This document shows, piece by piece, positions 60,571 through 64,000 of a DNA stretch of 64,000 bases. A program made the position numbers and the translations under genes. The DNA is from Pseudomonas corrugata (GTDB lineage: Bacteria > Pseudomonadota > Gammaproteobacteria > Pseudomonadales > Pseudomonadaceae): the NCBI RefSeq assembly GCF_001269905.1, contig NZ_LHVK01000014.1:248397-312396 (forward strand), in the 5' to 3' direction. Below the pieces are notes generated by a model, which had not been told where the DNA came from, did no database searches, and saw only the letters and a program-made list of their open reading frames with translations. How positions within the stretch are numbered: the stretch's first letter is position 1; the number at the start of each line of letters is the position of its first letter.

Positions 60571-63264
60571 TCAGTCAATTGGGCCGCGCGGGTAGCGCTT
60601 GAGCTTCTCGATCAGCTCCGCACCGGGGATTGGCCGGTCGAACAGGTAGCCCTGGCCGACATCGCAGCGATGGCGACGCAGGAAGGCCAGTTGCTGGGCG
60701 GTTTCGATTCCCTCGGCCACCACCTTGAGTTTCAGGTTGTGGGCCATGGCGATCACCGCGGAAGTGATTTCCATGTCGTCCTGGTTGTCCGGGATCTCAT
60801 GGATGAAGCTGCGATCGATCTTGATGATGTCGATCGGGAATTTCTTCAGGTAGCTCAGGGACGAATAGCCGGTACCGAAGTCGTCCATGGCCAGGGTCAG
60901 GCCCAGGCGCTTGAGCTGGTCAAGTTGCAAGTGGGTGTCTTCGGTGGCTTCCAGCAGCAGGCCTTCGGTCAGCTCCAGTTCCAGCAGCCGTGAGGGCAGT
61001 TGTTCTTCCTTCAGGATGCTGGCAATCGAGGCAACCAGGTCCGGGTCGGAGAACTGCTTGGGCGACAGGTTGATCGCCACCTGCAGGTTGCCCAGGCCGG
61101 CGGCGGTCAACTGCTTGCTCATGCGGCAGGCCTGGCGGGCGATCCATTTGCCGATGGGGATGATCAGGCCGGTTTCTTCGGCCACGCTGATGAACTGGTC
61201 CGGTCGGATCATGCCTTTTTCCGGATGGTTCCAACGCAGCAGCGCTTCCATGCCCAGCAGGCGGCCGCTGCGCAGGCACAGCTTGGGCTGGTAGAACACG
61301 TCGAGCTCGTTCTGGGTCAGGGCGCGGCGCAGGTTGTTTTCCACGAACAGCTTGTAGCTGGCCTCGGCGTTCAGTGCTTCGGTGAAGACCTGGACCTGAT
61401 GCTTGCCGTTGGCCTTGGCCTTGTGCAGGGCGAGTCCGGCGTTGCGCATCAGGGTCTGGGGGTCACGGCCATGCAGCGGGGCACAGGCCAGGCCCACGGA
61501 GCCGGTCACGCTGATCAACTGATTATCGACGAACATCGGCTTGTCGAGCGTCATCAGCAACTGGCTGGCGACCTGTTGGCCAACCTCCAGGTCGGTGTCA
61601 TCCAGCAGCACGGCGAATTCGTTGCTGGCGAAGCGTGCCAGGCTGCCGCTGGGGCTCAGGCTGTTGCGCAAGCGCCGGGCCAGGCTGATCAGCAGTTTGT
61701 CACCGGTCTGGTGGCCGAGGCTGTCATTGATTCGCTTGAAGTTGTCGATGTCCACCAGCAGCAGGCTGATGGGCGAGTCACTGTCCCGGGCGAAGCGTTC
61801 ATCGAGATTGCGAATGAACGCCGGTCGATTGCCCAGGTTGGTCAGGTTGTCTGTGTAGGCCAGGCGCTCGATGCGCTGCTGCGCCAGCTTGGTCTGGGTA
61901 ACGTCTTCGTAGATGCCGATATAGTGGGTCAGCTCGCGGTTGTCGCCGTAGACCTTGGAAATCGACAGTTGGCCCCAGTAGGGTTCCAGATTCTTGCGTC
62001 GACTCTTGAACTCGCCTTGCCAGCTATTGCTCTGGGCCAGGGCCGAGGGAGCGTCGAACAGCAGCTCGCTGAGGTTTTCCAGGGCCGGCAGTTCGGACAG
62101 GCGTTGGCCGTGGACTTCCTCGGTGGTGTATTGAGTGATGGCGGTGAAGCTCGGGTTGACGTACTCCACCACGCCATCGCAGTTGACCAGCAGGAACGCG
62201 TTGGCGCTTTGTTCCACTGCTCGCTGGAACAAGTGCAGGGCACTGGTGGCGATGCGTCGGTTGTGGTTGTTGATGACCTGGGCGAACTGGTCCGCCAGTT
62301 CACCGGCAAAGGCGATCTCGTCCGACTGCCAGGCACGGGTGGCGCCCACCTGTTCCAGGCACAGCACGCCCACCACCTGACCATCGATCCGCACGCTGGC
62401 ATCGAGCATGGCGTTGACGTTGCGGGCGCGCAGGTTTTCAGCCATTTCCCGGGTGCGTGGGTCGCGTGTCGCGTTATGGGCATCAATGGCGCGGCAGGTC
62501 TGCAGCGCTTCCATGTAGTCAGGGTACTCATTGGCGTCGATCACGTCCGGCCGAAAGTATTCCTGGGAAGCACGGTTGTAGGCGGAGATCGGCACCAGCT
62601 TGTCGTCCTCCAGGTTCCAGATGCTGGCGCAATCGATCTGGTAGATGTCGCAGGCGCTGCGGGTGATGAGTTCGGCGGCTTCGAGCAAGGAATTATTGGC
62701 GCTGTAGCGCTGGCGGGTCAGCAGCAGGATGAGGTCCTGCTGGGCGCGCACGCGGTCCAGATGCTGAAGTTGCTCTTGCTGGGCGCGCTGGTTCAGCTCC
62801 AGGGCTATCTGCAGGCGCGAGTTCTGGGTTTCCAGATCCAGGGCCGGCATCGATGGCTCGTTTTGCAGCAGGTTGTCCACCGCCATCAGGTAGCCGCGCA
62901 GCAGGTGGCGATTGTGCTGTTTGTACGCTTCACCCATTTCCAGCAGGTTCATGGGGCCCTTGGAGGTGTGAAGCGTATAGCGGATCAGGTAATGCGGGGC
63001 CTGGGCCAGTTGTTCTTGAATGGCATCATGCAGCTGGTAGCGCGCTTCAGGCTCCATCAGGCTGGCATAGGGCGAGCTGACCAGTGAGCAAAGCTCTACC
63101 GCCGGCAGGCCGAAGTAACGTTCGCAATTGGGGTCGAGGAACAGCAGTGCCCAGCTCGCTTCATTCAGCCGCTCGAAACGCAGCATACCGAGCCGCGAGG
63201 GCACCGGTAACTGCGTCACTACCTCGGCCGCCATACGGCTGGCGGCATCGGGTTGGCTTTTCAT
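60571..63264 (-). CDS. dipA: c-di-GMP phosphodiesterase DipA (PAS-GAF-PAS-GGDEF-EAL)
   Basis: An 897-residue signalling protein with a PAS-like N-terminus (about 20-130), a GAF domain (about 185-345), a PAS domain (about 355-475), GGDEF and EAL. The GGDEF signature is degenerate (ARFASNEFAVLL, near residue 545), so cyclase activity is unlikely. The EAL domain is complete (EALLRW near 673, then DDFGTGYSS, KIDRSF, EGIET). This ASNEF variant and the msrA neighbour match DipA (PA5017) of P. aeruginosa, a phosphodiesterase affecting biofilm dispersal and swimming. No membrane helix is seen, so it is cytosolic. Confidence 0.9.
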   Translation of the reverse strand: MKSQPDAASRMAAEVVTQLPVPSRLGMLRFERLNEASWALLFLDPNCERYFGLPAVELCSLVSSPYASLMEPEARYQLHDAIQEQLAQAPHYLIRYTLHTSKGPMNLLEMGEAYKQHNRHLLRGYLMAVDNLLQNEPSMPALDLETQNSRLQIALELNQRAQQEQLQHLDRVRAQQDLILLLTRQRYSANNSLLEAAELITRSACDIYQIDCASIWNLEDDKLVPISAYNRASQEYFRPDVIDANEYPDYMEALQTCRAIDAHNATRDPRTREMAENLRARNVNAMLDASVRIDGQVVGVLCLEQVGATRAWQSDEIAFAGELADQFAQVINNHNRRIATSALHLFQRAVEQSANAFLLVNCDGVVEYVNPSFTAITQYTTEEVHGQRLSELPALENLSELLFDAPSALAQSNSWQGEFKSRRKNLEPYWGQLSISKVYGDNRELTHYIGIYEDVTQTKLAQQRIERLAYTDNLTNLGNRPAFIRNLDERFARDSDSPISLLLVDIDNFKRINDSLGHQTGDKLLISLARRLRNSLSPSGSLARFASNEFAVLLDDTDLEVGQQVASQLLMTLDKPMFVDNQLISVTGSVGLACAPLHGRDPQTLMRNAGLALHKAKANGKHQVQVFTEALNAEASYKLFVENNLRRALTQNELDVFYQPKLCLRSGRLLGMEALLRWNHPEKGMIRPDQFISVAEETGLIIPIGKWIARQACRMSKQLTAAGLGNLQVAINLSPKQFSDPDLVASIASILKEEQLPSRLLELELTEGLLLEATEDTHLQLDQLKRLGLTLAMDDFGTGYSSLSYLKKFPIDIIKIDRSFIHEIPDNQDDMEITSAVIAMAHNLKLKVVAEGIETAQQLAFLRRHRCDVGQGYLFDRPIPGAELIEKLKRYPRGPID

Positions 63265-63389
63265 GGGGAAACTCGCTTCGAGAATGCTGATCGCGCCGGG
63301 CTGACGCCCCTCGTTATCAAGGATTGCCGCAAGGTTGCATCATTGCGACACTGGCTGACAAGAGAGATGAAGGCTAAGTGCTATAAACC

Positions 63390-63416
63390 TTATCGGCCAA
63401 TAAGCGGATTTCTCCA
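63390..63416 (-). promoter_or_regulatory. Candidate sigma-28 promoter upstream of dipA
   Basis: Minus strand: TGGAGAAA, 11 bases, GCCGATAA. The -10 box is a perfect FliA match; the -35 box keeps only part of TCAAG/TAAAG. It lies about 125 bases before the dipA ATG, in a 193-bp gap that holds no gene. Confidence 0.45.
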
Positions 63417-63457
63417 GTCGTCAGCCGATCAGAGGGCCTGCAAGGGAATACCGTTCG

Positions 63458-64000
63458 TCAGCGCAACGGGATATCGACTCGCTGCAAAGGGTAGCCGTCA
63501 CGGTCGTGAAAGGTCACGTGAAGGCTCTGGGTCGAGACATGCAGGTGCGCGAAGTTGTCCTGGCTGACCACTGTGCTGGTCAGCTCATACTGATAGTTAC
63601 CGTTTTCGGTCCGGGTCATGGGTGGCTTGAAAATAAAATCCGAAGTGGCGGCGTAAGGCAGCAGCTCACTGTTGCAAAACGGCGAGGCAACGATGGTGTG
63701 CAGCTCGAAATCGGCATCCTCGCTGTGACACAGGCGGCTGGTCATGGAGCCGTGGACGTCGCCGGACACGATGATTACGTTTCTTATCCCATGGCGACGA
63801 ATGCACTCCAGCAATCGCAGACGCTGTTGCGGGAACGCCTGCCAGGCGTCGCCATCATTGAGTATGCGGTCGGGGTAGAACATGACGCTGGTGACGATGA
63901 ATTTGACCCGGGCGGTGCTGTTCATGAGCCAGTCGAGCAACGACCGCTCCTGCTCGATATCCAGTATGCGTCGGTCGGCCATCGACAAGTTGCGTCGTGT
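63458..64000 (-). CDS. PhoD-like alkaline phosphatase family protein (5' partial)
   Basis: The C-terminal 180 or so residues of a metallophosphoesterase; the frame is open to the window end, so the start is outside. VIIVSGDVHGSMTSRL is the metal-binding GDxH motif of the PhoD/alkaline phosphatase D family. A beta-rich C-terminal part (NYQYELTSTVVSQDNFAHLHV) completes the fold. Full-length relatives are often exported. The substrate cannot be told. Confidence 0.75.
   Translation of the reverse strand, partial: TRRNLSMADRRILDIEQERSLLDWLMNSTARVKFIVTSVMFYPDRILNDGDAWQAFPQQRLRLLECIRRHGIRNVIIVSGDVHGSMTSRLCHSEDADFELHTIVASPFCNSELLPYAATSDFIFKPPMTRTENGNYQYELTSTVVSQDNFAHLHVSTQSLHVTFHDRDGYPLQRVDIPLR

Noticed and set aside
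61000..63087. 695-codon open frame on the plus strand
   Set aside because: Antisense shadow of dipA; the real gene has five intact domains on the other strand.

Overview
The window looks like a chromosomal segment of a fluorescent Pseudomonas (P. fluorescens species complex). The support is high G+C, many REP/REPIN palindromes of the GTGGGAGC...GCTCGCGAT type, and Pseudomonas-type genes and neighbourhoods (msrA next to dipA, divergent putA/putP, a K+/H+ antiporter followed by mscK). No rRNA, tRNA, CRISPR array, prophage or complete insertion sequence was seen. Species assignment is not possible from the sequence alone.

Layout. (1) 1-8640 (+): a type II secretion operon, gspD (5' end outside the window) to gspM, with overlapping or nearly touching genes throughout. 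(2) 8794-11105: an MFS exporter divergent from a LysR regulator. (3) 11233-15246 (-): a 1337-residue protein resembling the dermonecrotic-toxin-like giant proteins of Pseudomonas, isolated between REP elements. (4) 15587-33142 (-): an aryl polyene (APE) pigment operon of about 17 kb. It holds a chain-length factor, acyltransferases, two ACPs, a membrane protein, an acyl-ACP ligase fused to a dehydratase, a glycosyltransferase, an aromatic ammonia-lyase, a thioesterase, a LolA-like carrier, an RND/MMPL exporter, a flavin enzyme, a methyltransferase, a lipoprotein, two ketosynthases, a dehydratase, a ketoreductase, and probably a small exported protein as last gene. (5) 33491-35237: an orphan ParA-like ATPase, trxC, and a small hydrophilic protein. 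(6) 35320-41960 (-): cvrA, mscK and selO as a probable operon. (7) 42214-46668: two chemoreceptors flanking a coiled-coil gene and a divergent zapA paralogue. The first receptor has a sigma-28-like promoter and the second a sigma-54-like promoter. (8) 46943-54877: an acyl-CoA dehydrogenase, putA, a regulatory region with five copies of a GGTGCAACC-type operator, and putP with a terminator. (9) 54967-58509: a DUF2165 membrane protein and an orphan T6SS vgrG plus DUF4123 adaptor with no effector behind it. (10) 58594-64000: rlmJ, a tandem 134-bp REPIN array, msrA, dipA (c-di-GMP phosphodiesterase with an ASNEF pseudo-GGDEF), and the 3' end of a PhoD-like phosphatase.

How the genes work together. 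The APE operon encodes type II polyketide-like synthesis on ACPs, aromatic starter supply and activation, polyene tailoring, and lipid attachment and export to the outer membrane. The T2SS operon would build the secretion channel, pseudopilus and inner-membrane platform. Envelope and osmotic functions (cvrA-mscK-selO), motility and signalling genes (two MCPs, dipA) and proline use (putA/putP) make up most of the rest. The accessory parts are the giant toxin-like gene, the effector-less vgrG unit, the zapA paralogue pair and the repeat arrays.
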